64,000 bases of DNA from JBFONV01 sp040779335 (GTDB lineage Bacteria > Pseudomonadota > Gammaproteobacteria > Enterobacterales > Alteromonadaceae). Below are positions 43,097 to 51,867 of this stretch, piece by piece. The notes below the pieces were generated by a model. It did not search any database, was not told where the DNA came from, and saw only the letters and a program-made list of their open reading frames with translations. Each line of letters starts with the position of its first letter. Position 1 is the first letter of the stretch. Position numbers and translations under genes: made by a program. The stretch is taken from positions 1,054,001-1,118,000 of the forward strand of contig JBFONV010000001.1 in NCBI GenBank assembly GCA_040779335.1, written 5' to 3'.

Positions 43097-44110
43097 ATGG
43101 GTCCAATTATGCTTGACGTGCATGGCACGTCATTGTCCAGTGAAGATAAAGAACTTCTACAACATCCTCTCGTAGGCGGTTTAATTTTATTTAGCCGAAA
43201 TTACGAATCACCTGAACAAGCATCCGAGCTTACTCGAGATATTAGAGCATCAGCAAACGGAGATATTTTAATTGCCGTGGATCACGAAGGGGGACGAATT
43301 CAACGATTTCGTGATAACTTTAGTGCCATACCTGCGATGGGCGCTATCTGGGATTTAGCCAACCATAATGAAAGTAGTGCCATTGATATTGCAAAACAAT
43401 GTGGTGTGCTGATGGCGCTTGAGGTGCAAGCGGTCGGTATTGATATCAGCTTTGCCCCAGTACTTGATGTTAATGGTATTAGTGAAGTTATCGGCGATAG
43501 AGCGTTTCACCAACAGCCGGAAAAAATAATCCCTCTGGCTGCAGCGTTTATCGAGGGGATGCATTTAGCTGGGATGAAAGCAACCGGTAAACATTTCCCT
43601 GGGCACGGCAGTGTCTTAGCCGATTCTCATTTTGCGCTACCGATTGACACTAGAGCAGAGCAAGCAATAACTTCCATTGATTTACTGCCTTTCCAGCGAT
43701 TGATCAGCCAAGGGAAAATTGACGCATTGATGCCTGCTCATGTGATTTATCCGGCTATTGATAGTCATGCTGTTGGCTTTTCTGTTAAGTGGTTACAACA
43801 AATTTTACGTCAAGAGCTAGCCTTTGATGGCGTGATTTTCAGCGATGATTTGTCGATGGAAGGTGCCGCATCGGTGGGTGGATATGTCGAACGCGCTGAA
43901 GCATCACAACAAGCAGGTTGTGACATGCTATTAGTTTGTAATAATCGCGCGGGAACGATTGAGATACTTGATCATGCCAATATCACGGTTGTCGAGCAAA
44001 GTAGTTTGCGTTTACAGCGTTTGTTAAAGAAGACGAATTATAAATGGAATGGGCTTAACAGCAATCAAGATTGGCAGCATGCTCGCCACTTTTTGAGCCA
44101 ATACCTTTAA
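43097..44110 (+). CDS. nagZ: Beta-N-acetylhexosaminidase NagZ
   Basis: Cytoplasmic GH3 glycosidase that removes GlcNAc from muropeptides in cell-wall recycling. 337 residues. Features: GPIMLDVHGTSLSSEDKELL, HPLVGGLILFSRNYES, IAVDHEGGRIQRF, the catalytic loop KHFPGHGSVLADSHFALP with the His-Asp acid/base dyad, DALMPAHVIYP and the nucleophile region GVIFSDDLSMEGA. Nucleophile Asp is in FSDD. No clear operon partner; the SLC13 carrier follows by 109 bases. Confidence 0.97.
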   Translation: MGPIMLDVHGTSLSSEDKELLQHPLVGGLILFSRNYESPEQASELTRDIRASANGDILIAVDHEGGRIQRFRDNFSAIPAMGAIWDLANHNESSAIDIAKQCGVLMALEVQAVGIDISFAPVLDVNGISEVIGDRAFHQQPEKIIPLAAAFIEGMHLAGMKATGKHFPGHGSVLADSHFALPIDTRAEQAITSIDLLPFQRLISQGKIDALMPAHVIYPAIDSHAVGFSVKWLQQILRQELAFDGVIFSDDLSMEGAASVGGYVERAEASQQAGCDMLLVCNNRAGTIEILDHANITVVEQSSLRLQRLLKKTNYKWNGLNSNQDWQHARHFLSQYL

Positions 44111-44219
44111 TATCAATAACATCTGGTTATGATGCGCAGGCAAATAATATGATTAGGGGGCGGTTATAAAACCTTTATAATGCTATGCGCGTCAGACAAT
44201 ACAATAAGAATAAATAAAC

Positions 44220-45596
44220 ATGAAGATAACTAGAGAACACTTTATCGGACTCGGACCGCTCATTGCGTTGATCTTTTATGCAGTGCTAACGGTGTTAGAT
44301 GTTAATGATAAAGCGGCCATTGCCGCTGCCATTACCTTATTAACGGTGATTTGGTGGGTAAGTGAAGCTATTCCAATTCCAGCGACATCACTTGTTCCTT
44401 TTGCTTTGCTACCTTTGTTTGGCATCCTAGATCACAAAACCGCCGCTTCAGCATTAGGCAGTCATGTTATTTTGCTGTTGATGGGCGCATTTATGCTGTC
44501 AAAATCACTGGAAAAATCGGGTGTGCATGAACGGCTTGCGGTCTACATGGTAGCACTGGTCGGGGTATCAAGCGGTCGTAAACTGGTACTCGGTTTTATG
44601 CTCGCGGCAGGATTTTTAAGTATGTGGATTTCTAATACCGCAACAACCTTAATTATGTTGCCAATGGCGCTGGCTATTTTAGGTCACGTTGATAATAGAA
44701 ACCTAAAAGTTGCTTTGATCTTGGGCATTGCCTATGCGTCGAGCGTAGGTGGATTAGGTACTTTGATCGGCACGCCGCCTAACGTAATTTTTGCGGGGAT
44801 TTACGAACAACATACCGGTAAAGAGTTTAGCTTTTTACAGTGGATGAAAATTGGCGTTCCTGTGGTCTTAATTGTTATTCCGATTATGGCTATATGGTTA
44901 ACGCGTAATGTTAAGCTTGAACATAGCATTGAGCTTCCCGAGTTAGGCGAATGGCGTACCGAGGAGAAGCGGACGTTATGGGTATTTGGATTAACAGCGT
45001 TAGCGTGGATCACTCGCAGTGAACCTTTTGGCGGCTGGAATGGTGCTCTTGGCATTAATATCGCCGGAGACAGCACTGTAGCTTTGTTAGCTGTTGTTAT
45101 CATGTTTATTGTACCTAACGGTAAAAAAGGACGACTGCTTGATTGGAATACCGCGGTATCTATTCCATGGGGAATGTTGTTATTGTTTGCTGGCGGAATA
45201 GCAATAGCAAAAGGCTTTACCGCCTCGGGGTTAAGCACTTTGCTGGGGGATTGGCTAAGTTCATTGTCAAATCTTGAGCCAATACTCATGATATTAACCA
45301 TTTGTTTAGTTGTGACTTATTTAACTGAAATTACTAGCAATACCGCCACAGCCACACTGCTCATGCCAATTCTGGCGGTTGCTGCGGCTTCATCAGGTAA
45401 TGATCCTGTCGTATTTATGATCCCTGCAGCAATGGCGGCCAGTTGTGCATTTATGCTGCCCGTTGCAACGGCGCCCAATGCAATAGCGTATGGAACTGGG
45501 GAAATTGAAATTCAGGATATGGTAAAAGAGGGAGCAATATTAAGTTTTATCGTCTCATGCATCGTTGGTATGGTTTGCTATGTTTTTCTGATGTAA
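44220..45596 (+). CDS. SLC13-family (DASS) sodium/anion symporter
   Basis: 458-residue inner-membrane carrier with about 11-12 helices. It shows both halves of the DASS fold, each with an SNT-type motif: MWISNTATTLIMLPMALAI and LTEITSNTATATLLMPILAV, and the family stretch VPFALLPLFGIL. Members carry dicarboxylates, citrate or sulfate with sodium; the substrate cannot be told from the sequence. Short C-terminal helix ends in FLM. Ribosome binding site is weak. Confidence 0.92.
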   Translation: MKITREHFIGLGPLIALIFYAVLTVLDVNDKAAIAAAITLLTVIWWVSEAIPIPATSLVPFALLPLFGILDHKTAASALGSHVILLLMGAFMLSKSLEKSGVHERLAVYMVALVGVSSGRKLVLGFMLAAGFLSMWISNTATTLIMLPMALAILGHVDNRNLKVALILGIAYASSVGGLGTLIGTPPNVIFAGIYEQHTGKEFSFLQWMKIGVPVVLIVIPIMAIWLTRNVKLEHSIELPELGEWRTEEKRTLWVFGLTALAWITRSEPFGGWNGALGINIAGDSTVALLAVVIMFIVPNGKKGRLLDWNTAVSIPWGMLLLFAGGIAIAKGFTASGLSTLLGDWLSSLSNLEPILMILTICLVVTYLTEITSNTATATLLMPILAVAAASSGNDPVVFMIPAAMAASCAFMLPVATAPNAIAYGTGEIEIQDMVKEGAILSFIVSCIVGMVCYVFLM

Positions 45597-45685
45597 AAAT
45601 ACTTAATTTAGTAACTGTCAGTTTGAATGCGTAATACCTTTTGTGAGCGTGTTCTTATATAACTCGATAGTAACCCCACCTGTTA

Positions 45686-45724
45686 AAAAGTAAAAGCCGA
45701 GTATTATACTCGGCTTTTACTTTT
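45686..45724. terminator. Terminator between SLC13 and dsbB genes, bidirectional
   Basis: Perfect 18-base arms (45686-45703 and 45707-45724) around a 3-base loop, core AAGCCGAGTA/TACTCGGCTT, with A/T runs at both ends. It serves the two converging genes. Confidence 0.9.
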
Positions 45725-45749
45725 CTGGTCGTCATTAACTAACACCAGG

Positions 45750-46268
45750 TTAGAACATTTTAGTTTGTTGTAATCGAGCAATTAACACGGTGGAAAATAA
45801 TGCCGTATAAACACTGTAAACCACTACCATCCATTGTGGCATGCTGTGATCTAGAAATTGCCAGTTAATATCGCCACAATCACCTGTTGCTTCAAACAAT
45901 AATGGTAGCCACTCGTGCAGTGGTGCCCAACTTGGGAAGTTTGGTATATATTCACAGCTAAATAGGAAGGACATTGCCGACGATTGCATATCAACATGTT
46001 CCACGGCAATGATCAGTCCCCATATCGCCCCTGTTGCCCATAACACGTAGGCAACTATTCTAAGCAAAACTAAGTTATGTCCCAAACTACCGACGACACC
46101 CGCTAAAAATATCGCCCATATAGCCGTTCTTTGATATATACACATGATACAAGGCGCTAATCCGAGTACATATTGAAAATACAAGGCTACTAGTTCCAAG
46201 CCAAATGCGCTAAAGGCCAATAATTGCCATGCCCTAGGGCTTGTGGTCAAGTCACTTAAAAACTTCAC
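45750..46268 (-). CDS. dsbB: Disulfide bond formation protein DsbB
   Basis: Quinone-linked inner-membrane oxidase that reoxidises DsbA. 172 residues with four helices. The first redox pair is Cys40 and Cys43 in APCIMCIYQR, the second Cys105 and Cys131 in FSCEYIP and GDCGD, as in E. coli DsbB. It follows nhaB on the same strand with a terminator between, and nhaB-dsbB order is conserved in enterobacteria. Upstream of its ATG is a short gap with no strong ribosome binding site. Confidence 0.95.
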   Translation of the reverse strand: MKFLSDLTTSPRAWQLLAFSAFGLELVALYFQYVLGLAPCIMCIYQRTAIWAIFLAGVVGSLGHNLVLLRIVAYVLWATGAIWGLIIAVEHVDMQSSAMSFLFSCEYIPNFPSWAPLHEWLPLLFEATGDCGDINWQFLDHSMPQWMVVVYSVYTALFSTVLIARLQQTKMF

Positions 46269-46320
46269 ATATATTCCTAAATCTAATAATTATTACAGTG
46301 TCATAAAATACACAAATTGA

Positions 46321-46348
46321 AAAAAAAGCGCCACATTCGGCGCTTTTT
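46321..46348 (-). terminator. Terminator after nhaB
   Basis: On the minus strand AAAAAGCGCC GAATGT GGCGCTTTTTTT, 16 bases past the nhaB stop. It separates nhaB from dsbB. Confidence 0.88.
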
Positions 46349-46363
46349 CTTTGTTACTTTTTA

Positions 46364-47950
46364 TTAATGTGCTGAGGGTTTTACCGCATGAGGCTTTTCA
46401 CTGTGGTGCTGGATCAATCCCTGTTCATAATAAGACTGAGTTGTATTTTCTAACAGGCCAGAGTAAATCGTAATAAGGCCTACCAAAGTTAATACTATGG
46501 TGTATGGAAATGCCATGATCACCATACGCCCATATGACAGTCTGACCAGTGGCGCAAGCGCAGAAGTTAGCAAAAACAAAAATGCGGCTTGGCCATTTGG
46601 TGTGGCGACACTCGGTAGGTTAGTTCCTGTATTAATCGCTACTGCAAGTAAATCAAATTGGTCGCGGTTAATTTGACCTGCCGCTAGAGCGTTTTGTATT
46701 TCAGTAATATAAACCGTACCAACAAAGACATTGTCACTAACCATGGAAAGCACACCATTAGCAAGATAGAACATCACCAGTTGCATATTGCCTTCGTAGG
46801 TAAGTACCCATTGAATAACAGGGGTAAAAAGCTGTTGATCGATGATCACAGCAACGACGGCAAAAAATACCGCTAATAGAGCGGTAAAAGGTAAAGCTTC
46901 TTCAAAGGCATGACCAATTTGATGCTCGTCAGTGATACCAGTAAATGAGGTCGCAAAAACGATAACGGTTAAGCCGATTAATCCAACGGCGGCAAGGTGA
47001 AAAGCAAGACCAACAATAAGCCAAACAGCAATCACGGCTTGCATGATCAATTTTACTTGATCCCGTTTGGTACGCTTTTTCGTTTCTTCATGGTCAAAAT
47101 CAATAAGTACTTGACGAACATGGTCAGTTAATTGAACGCCGTAACCAAACCATTTTGTCTTCTCTAAAAGCACACAGGTTAGCAGACCGGCAATAAATAC
47201 GGGGAAGGTCACTGGTGACATTCTTATGGCGAATTCGATGAAATTCCAACCGGCTTGATTGCCGATAATAAGGTTTTGCGGTTCTCCAACAATCGTACAA
47301 ACACCACCTAACGCAGTACCTACAGCGGCATGCATAAGTAGATTACGTAAAAAGCCTCTAAATTGCTCTAGATCATTACGAGAGAGCTCAGCTACTCCCT
47401 CATCGCTGGTATGATCGTGATCGTGATGGACATCTTTACCTGAAGCGACCTTGTGATAAACAGAATAAAAGCCGATGCCGACACTAATAATCACAGCAAT
47501 AACAGTTAATGCATCAAGAAATGCCGATAAAAATGCGCCAGAGAAGCAGAATAATAGCGAAACTAAGGTTTTTGAACGGACTTTAGTTAGTATTTTAGTA
47601 AAGGCAAAAAGCAGCAGGTTTTTCATAAAGTAGATGCCTGCAACCATAAAAATAAGTAACAGCAATACTTCTATATTTAGCACTATCTCGTGCATTACTT
47701 GATCAGGAGAAGTCATGCCGATAAACACTGCTTCAATCGCTAATAATCCACCGGGTTGCAGTGGGTAACATTTCAGTGCCATTGCTAAAGTAAAAATAAA
47801 TTCAATGACCAAAGCCCAACCAGCAACATAAGGGCTTATCGAAAAGAGTATCGGGTTAATGACTAAAAATGAAATGATGGCGATTTTATACCATTCTGGG
47901 GATTGCCCCAAAAAGTTTCGATAAAATGCACTCATAAAAGATTGCTGCAT
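46364..47950 (-). CDS. nhaB: Na+/H+ antiporter NhaB
   Basis: 528-residue antiporter that exchanges 3 protons for 2 sodium ions in E. coli. About 12 helices. Family blocks: FYRNFLGQSPEWYKIAII at the N terminus, CYPLQPGGLLAIEAVFIGM, FLSAFLDALTVIAVIISV, GGVCTIVGEPQNLIIG, SDNVFVGTVYITE and INTGTNLPSVATPNGQAAFLFLL. A His/Asp-rich loop (VHHDHDHTSDE) at about 175 is an addition that could bind metal. Divergent from fadR across 284 bases, as in E. coli. Fits a marine, sodium-rich lifestyle. Confidence 0.96.
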   Translation of the reverse strand: MQQSFMSAFYRNFLGQSPEWYKIAIISFLVINPILFSISPYVAGWALVIEFIFTLAMALKCYPLQPGGLLAIEAVFIGMTSPDQVMHEIVLNIEVLLLLIFMVAGIYFMKNLLLFAFTKILTKVRSKTLVSLLFCFSGAFLSAFLDALTVIAVIISVGIGFYSVYHKVASGKDVHHDHDHTSDEGVAELSRNDLEQFRGFLRNLLMHAAVGTALGGVCTIVGEPQNLIIGNQAGWNFIEFAIRMSPVTFPVFIAGLLTCVLLEKTKWFGYGVQLTDHVRQVLIDFDHEETKKRTKRDQVKLIMQAVIAVWLIVGLAFHLAAVGLIGLTVIVFATSFTGITDEHQIGHAFEEALPFTALLAVFFAVVAVIIDQQLFTPVIQWVLTYEGNMQLVMFYLANGVLSMVSDNVFVGTVYITEIQNALAAGQINRDQFDLLAVAINTGTNLPSVATPNGQAAFLFLLTSALAPLVRLSYGRMVIMAFPYTIVLTLVGLITIYSGLLENTTQSYYEQGLIQHHSEKPHAVKPSAH

Positions 47951-48166
47951 AGATTGCCCTTATTGTTATTACTATTGGATTTATAAGTAATATTCTGGCG
48001 TAATATTCACTAAATCACAATAAAAGTTAATTATGTCAATGCTCAATTTTTTTAGTAAGGACAATATTTTGCCAGTGTTTTTATTTTTAAAATCTAGTGA
48101 CAACCTTATTTTAATTAGCCTTCAACGACATTTTGTAATATTTATCACACAAACTATTTTACTTGC

Positions 48167-48193
48167 TTGTACCAAGTCAATGTTCTGGTACAA
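48167..48193. promoter_or_regulatory. Inverted repeat upstream of fadR
   Basis: TTGTACCA, 11 bases, TGGTACAA, ending 42 bases before the fadR ATG in the nhaB-fadR intergenic region. TTGTAC/GTACAA arms are typical of GntR-family operators, so autoregulation by FadR is possible, but the half sites are everted relative to the TGGT...ACCA FadR consensus. Confidence 0.4.
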
Positions 48194-48234
48194 TCAGTTT
48201 AAAATTAAGATAAGTCTAGGATTATCGGTTTCTT

Positions 48235-48945
48235 ATGGTCATTAAAGCACAAAGTCCAGCAGGTTTTGCAGAACAATACATCGTTGAGTCTATTTGGAAC
48301 GGTGGATTTCCTCCTGGCTCAATATTACCTGCTGAACGCGAATTGTCGGAACTTATAGGCGTTACCAGAACAACTTTGCGTGAAGTCTTGCAGCGATTGG
48401 CCAGAGATGGCTGGTTGACCATCAAACATGGCAAACCAACTAAAGTGAATAACTTTTGGGAATCGTCCAGTTTGAATATATTAGAAACCCTAGCTCAGCT
48501 CGATCAAGAAGGTATTCCTGACTTGGTCGATAATTTGATGTCGGCGCGTACTAATATTAGCGCAATATATATTCGTGGCGCGATAAAGAACAACCCTGAA
48601 CGAGTTATTGAGCTAATTAGTGCTTATAAAGATGTTGAAGATACTGGCGAAGCCTTTGCTGAATTTGATTATAACTTAAACAGAGAGCTGGTGGTTGCTT
48701 CAGGTAACTCTATCTATTTACTTATTTTAAATGGCTTTAAAGGGTTATATTCTCGCATTGGTAGTTTGTATTTCTCACACCCTAAAGGACGAGATATTTC
48801 AAAAGTATTTTATGAGAAGCTTATCGCATTGGCTAAAGAAAATAAGTTTGATGAAGCTGTCTATGCAGTGAGAAAATTTGGTGTTGAGTCAGGTAACTTA
48901 TGGTCAGAGCTTAAAGACGATGTCTTAAAAGAGCTTTCTGAGTAG
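48235..48945 (+). CDS. fadR: Fatty acid metabolism regulator FadR
   Basis: GntR-family regulator that represses fatty-acid degradation and activates unsaturated fatty-acid synthesis, released by long-chain acyl-CoA. 236 residues. The N-terminal winged helix has PAGFAEQYIVESIWNGGFPPGSILPAERELSELIGVTRTTLREVL with the recognition helix in GVTRTTLREVLQRLARDGWL and the wing TIKHGKPTKVNNFWE. The C-terminal acyl-CoA domain has FDYNLNRELVVASGNSIYLLILNGF, close to E. coli FadR (239 residues). Divergent from nhaB; followed by a strong terminator. Confidence 0.96.
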   Translation: MVIKAQSPAGFAEQYIVESIWNGGFPPGSILPAERELSELIGVTRTTLREVLQRLARDGWLTIKHGKPTKVNNFWESSSLNILETLAQLDQEGIPDLVDNLMSARTNISAIYIRGAIKNNPERVIELISAYKDVEDTGEAFAEFDYNLNRELVVASGNSIYLLILNGFKGLYSRIGSLYFSHPKGRDISKVFYEKLIALAKENKFDEAVYAVRKFGVESGNLWSELKDDVLKELSE

Positions 48946-48984
48946 CTCCTGCTGTATAACGCCTAGTGCGTAACTAATAACGAG

Positions 48985-49019
48985 CGATATCATTTGGCTA
49001 GATGATATCGTTTTTTTTT
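48985..49019 (+). terminator. Terminator after fadR
   Basis: CGATATCAT, an 8-base loop, ATGATATCG, then T9, 40 bases past the fadR stop. The converging spoVR-type gene ends 5 bases beyond the T run. Confidence 0.9.
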
Positions 49020-49023
49020 GCCG

Positions 49024-50535
49024 TTACTCCTCAACCTCTGCTGTTGTAATCGTACTGGCGATAACTTCATCTTCTCCTCGTTCATTTTCTTGTACCAGTT
49101 TGACATCAAATTGCCATAAGTAATGTAGATGCTTTAATACCTCGTCTTTGGAGTCTGCCAATGGGATGCCATTATGGGGAATATATCGCAGGGTTAACGA
49201 ACGATCGCCGTTAACATCGGCGTTTATAATTTGAATATTGGCTTCGAGGTTACTGAGGTTGTATTGGTTTGAAAGGGCAGATCTAATATCAAGATAACCA
49301 CTTTCATTGTGGATTGCAGCTATTTCAACATAGTTATTCACTTCATCGTCGTGTATGTGGAATAATTTAAAATCACGCATCAGTTTTGGTGAGAGAAATT
49401 GACTGATAAAGCTTTCATCTTTGAAATTTTCCATAGCAAAATGCAGTGTATCTAACCAATTGCTGCCGGCAATTTCAGGAAACCAACGTTTATCCTCTTC
49501 TGTGGGCGATTCACAAATTCGTCTAATATCGATAAACATATTAAAACCCAAAGCATAGGGATTAATACCCGAATAATAAGGGCTGTTATATTCAGGCTGA
49601 GCAACAACATTGGTATGGTTGTGTAAAAACTCAAGCATAAATTTATCGGTCACTAAGCCTTCTTCATATAAATGATTGAGAATAGTGTAGTGCCAAAAAC
49701 ACGCCCAGCCTTCGTTCATGACCTGAGTTTGCTTCTGAGGATAAAAATATTGGGATATTTTCCGGACAATCCTGACCAATTCTCTTTGCCATGGCTGCAA
49801 AAGCGGAGCATTTTTTTCAATAAAATAAAGGATATTTTCCTGAGGTTCAGAAGGGAATCGATGTTTTTTCTTTTTCGAGGCTTGGTCTTTTTCTGGCAAT
49901 GTTCGCCATAACGTATTTACTTGAGATTGTAAGTATTCTTCACGCTCAGTTTGACGTTTGAGCTCTTCATCAAGAGAGATTTTTTGGGGACGTTTGTAGC
50001 GGTCAACACCATGATTCATGAGCGCATGGCAAGCGTCTAAACAAGCCTCTGTTTCACTAATGCCATATTTATGTTCACATTTTGCAATGTAATTTTTTGC
50101 GAATAGTAAATAATCAATAATAGAACTAGCGTCAGTCCATGATTTAAAAAGATAATTACCTTTAAAGAATGAATTATGCCCATAGCAGGCATGTGCGATA
50201 ACCAGCGCCTGCATAGTCATGGAATTTTCTTCCATCAAATACGCTATACATGGATCAGAGTTGATGACGATTTCATAAGCGAGTCCCATCTGACCGCGTT
50301 TATAATTTTTTTCGGTTTGAATGAATTTTTTACCAAAGCTCCAATGTGTATAGCCAATAGGCATTCCGACGCCAGCGTATGCGTCCATCATTTGTTCTGC
50401 TGTGATCACTTCAATTTGATTGGTATAGGTGTCTAAACGGTAGTGTTTGGCAACACGGTCAATTTCCGTTTGGTATTGGTTGAGTAAATCAAATGTCCAA
50501 TCACAGTTATCGCTAAGTGGTTTACTTTTTTTCAT
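49024..50535 (-). CDS. SpoVR-family protein (YcgB-like)
   Basis: 503-residue soluble protein with the family blocks MPIGYTHWSFGKKF, AYEIVINSDPCIAYLMEEN, ALVIAHACYGHNSFFKGNYLF, NEGWACFWHYTILN, SPYYSGINPYALGFNMFIDI and DRSLTLRYIPHNG. SpoVR-type proteins accompany PrkA and YeaH from Bacillus to E. coli; biochemical function is not settled. It is the last gene of the prkA-yeaH-spoVR run, 31 bases after yeaH, so cotranscribed. In E. coli ycgB also lies beside fadR but apart from yeaGH. Confidence 0.93.
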   Translation of the reverse strand: MKKSKPLSDNCDWTFDLLNQYQTEIDRVAKHYRLDTYTNQIEVITAEQMMDAYAGVGMPIGYTHWSFGKKFIQTEKNYKRGQMGLAYEIVINSDPCIAYLMEENSMTMQALVIAHACYGHNSFFKGNYLFKSWTDASSIIDYLLFAKNYIAKCEHKYGISETEACLDACHALMNHGVDRYKRPQKISLDEELKRQTEREEYLQSQVNTLWRTLPEKDQASKKKKHRFPSEPQENILYFIEKNAPLLQPWQRELVRIVRKISQYFYPQKQTQVMNEGWACFWHYTILNHLYEEGLVTDKFMLEFLHNHTNVVAQPEYNSPYYSGINPYALGFNMFIDIRRICESPTEEDKRWFPEIAGSNWLDTLHFAMENFKDESFISQFLSPKLMRDFKLFHIHDDEVNNYVEIAAIHNESGYLDIRSALSNQYNLSNLEANIQIINADVNGDRSLTLRYIPHNGIPLADSKDEVLKHLHYLWQFDVKLVQENERGEDEVIASTITTAEVEE

Positions 50536-50566
50536 AGGGTTACCTTAACAATCGACGTCTTCATCA

Positions 50567-51844
50567 TTAGGCGGCTTGAACGGTATTTTTGCGAAAGAGC
50601 TCTCTAAAGACTGGATAAATATCCTCGACACTCTTAATGTGACGCATGGCAAAATGTTTATTAGTATTCGCCACTTCCTGATATTGTTGCCAAAGCGTTT
50701 GGTGACTACGTTGTGTTATTTCGATATAACTAAAATATCGAGATTTTGGTAATATTTTATCGGTTAATAATTTTCGGCAATAAGGGGAATCATCGGCCCA
50801 ATTATCACCATCTGATGCTTGCGCTCCATATATATTCCATTCATTGGCATTGTATCTATCTTCGATGATTTTATTCATTAACTCTAATGCACTGGAAGCA
50901 ATAGTGCCGCCGGTTTCTTGAGAGTAAAAAAACTCTTGTTCATCTACTTCTTTTGCTTGGGTATGGTGACGTATATAGACTACGTCGATTGTTTGATAGG
51001 TTCGAGTTAAAAATAAATATAGTAAAATATAAAACCGTTTAGCAATATCTTTCGTCGCCTGATCCATAGATCCTGAGACGTCCATCAAACAAAACATCAC
51101 CGCTTTGGAGGTTGGCACCGCTTGGCGAGCGTAATTTCTAAAACGCAAATCAAAGGTATCAATAAAGGGCACTTTAGCAATCTGCTCTTTAAGTGATTTT
51201 ATATTTTTTTTGAGATTTTTCTTTTGTTGAACATTTTCATGGGTGTCATTTTCTAGCGCAGTGAGCTCTTCTTGACATTGTTTCAACTGTTTTCTTTTAC
51301 TTGAAGTCATCGCAATCCTTCTGGCGATAGACCCTTGCAGTGATTTAACAATGTCAATATTTGATGGTACACCATCTGCACAATACCCTGATCTTACGGT
51401 TTTATAATCAATGAGCTTATCAAGCTGATTTTTTTCAAGGTTTGGCAATTCTAAATCTTCAAATAATAAGTTGAGATATTCATCTTTTGAAATGGAGAAT
51501 ATAAAATCATCATCACCTTCACCAGAGTTACTTGCGTCACCTTGGCCACCACCTTGACCTTGTTGCTGCGGAGGTCTTGGGACCCTATCACCAGCACTAA
51601 ATTGATCATTTCCAGGATGAACTCGATCTTTAGTGCCGCCATCTCCTTGATGAAACATTGGCTCGCTTAAGTCCTTTCTCGGAATGGTAATGCTTTCGCC
51701 AGCATCAACATCGGTGACCCCGCGCTTGTTAATAGCATCGGACACCGATTTTTTGATCTGACTTTTATAGCGACGAATAAAACGCTGCCGATTTACAGTG
51801 CTTTTATTTTTACTATTGAGCCTTCGGTCAATAAATGTAGCCAT
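50567..51844 (-). CDS. YeaH/YhbH-family protein (DUF444, vWA-like)
   Basis: 425 residues. The N terminus is basic (FIDRRLNSKNKSTVNRQRFIRRY), followed by a Gly/Gln-rich linker (RPPQQQGQGGGQGD). The C-terminal half is a von Willebrand A-like domain with a MIDAS-type DVSGSMDQATKD, preceded by MFCLM. A further family block is VYIRHHTQAKEVDEQEFFYSQETGGT. E. coli yeaGH is induced by nitrogen starvation and stationary phase. It is between prkA (24 bases upstream) and the spoVR-type gene. Confidence 0.94.
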   Translation of the reverse strand: MATFIDRRLNSKNKSTVNRQRFIRRYKSQIKKSVSDAINKRGVTDVDAGESITIPRKDLSEPMFHQGDGGTKDRVHPGNDQFSAGDRVPRPPQQQGQGGGQGDASNSGEGDDDFIFSISKDEYLNLLFEDLELPNLEKNQLDKLIDYKTVRSGYCADGVPSNIDIVKSLQGSIARRIAMTSSKRKQLKQCQEELTALENDTHENVQQKKNLKKNIKSLKEQIAKVPFIDTFDLRFRNYARQAVPTSKAVMFCLMDVSGSMDQATKDIAKRFYILLYLFLTRTYQTIDVVYIRHHTQAKEVDEQEFFYSQETGGTIASSALELMNKIIEDRYNANEWNIYGAQASDGDNWADDSPYCRKLLTDKILPKSRYFSYIEITQRSHQTLWQQYQEVANTNKHFAMRHIKSVEDIYPVFRELFRKNTVQAA

Positions 51845-51867
51845 AGAAAATACCTTTTACATCTTAT

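Noticed and set aside
48033..48245. 70-codon plus-strand frame in the nhaB-fadR intergenic region
   Set aside because: It runs over the probable fadR operator and start, has no ribosome binding site and reads like translated AT-rich intergenic sequence.
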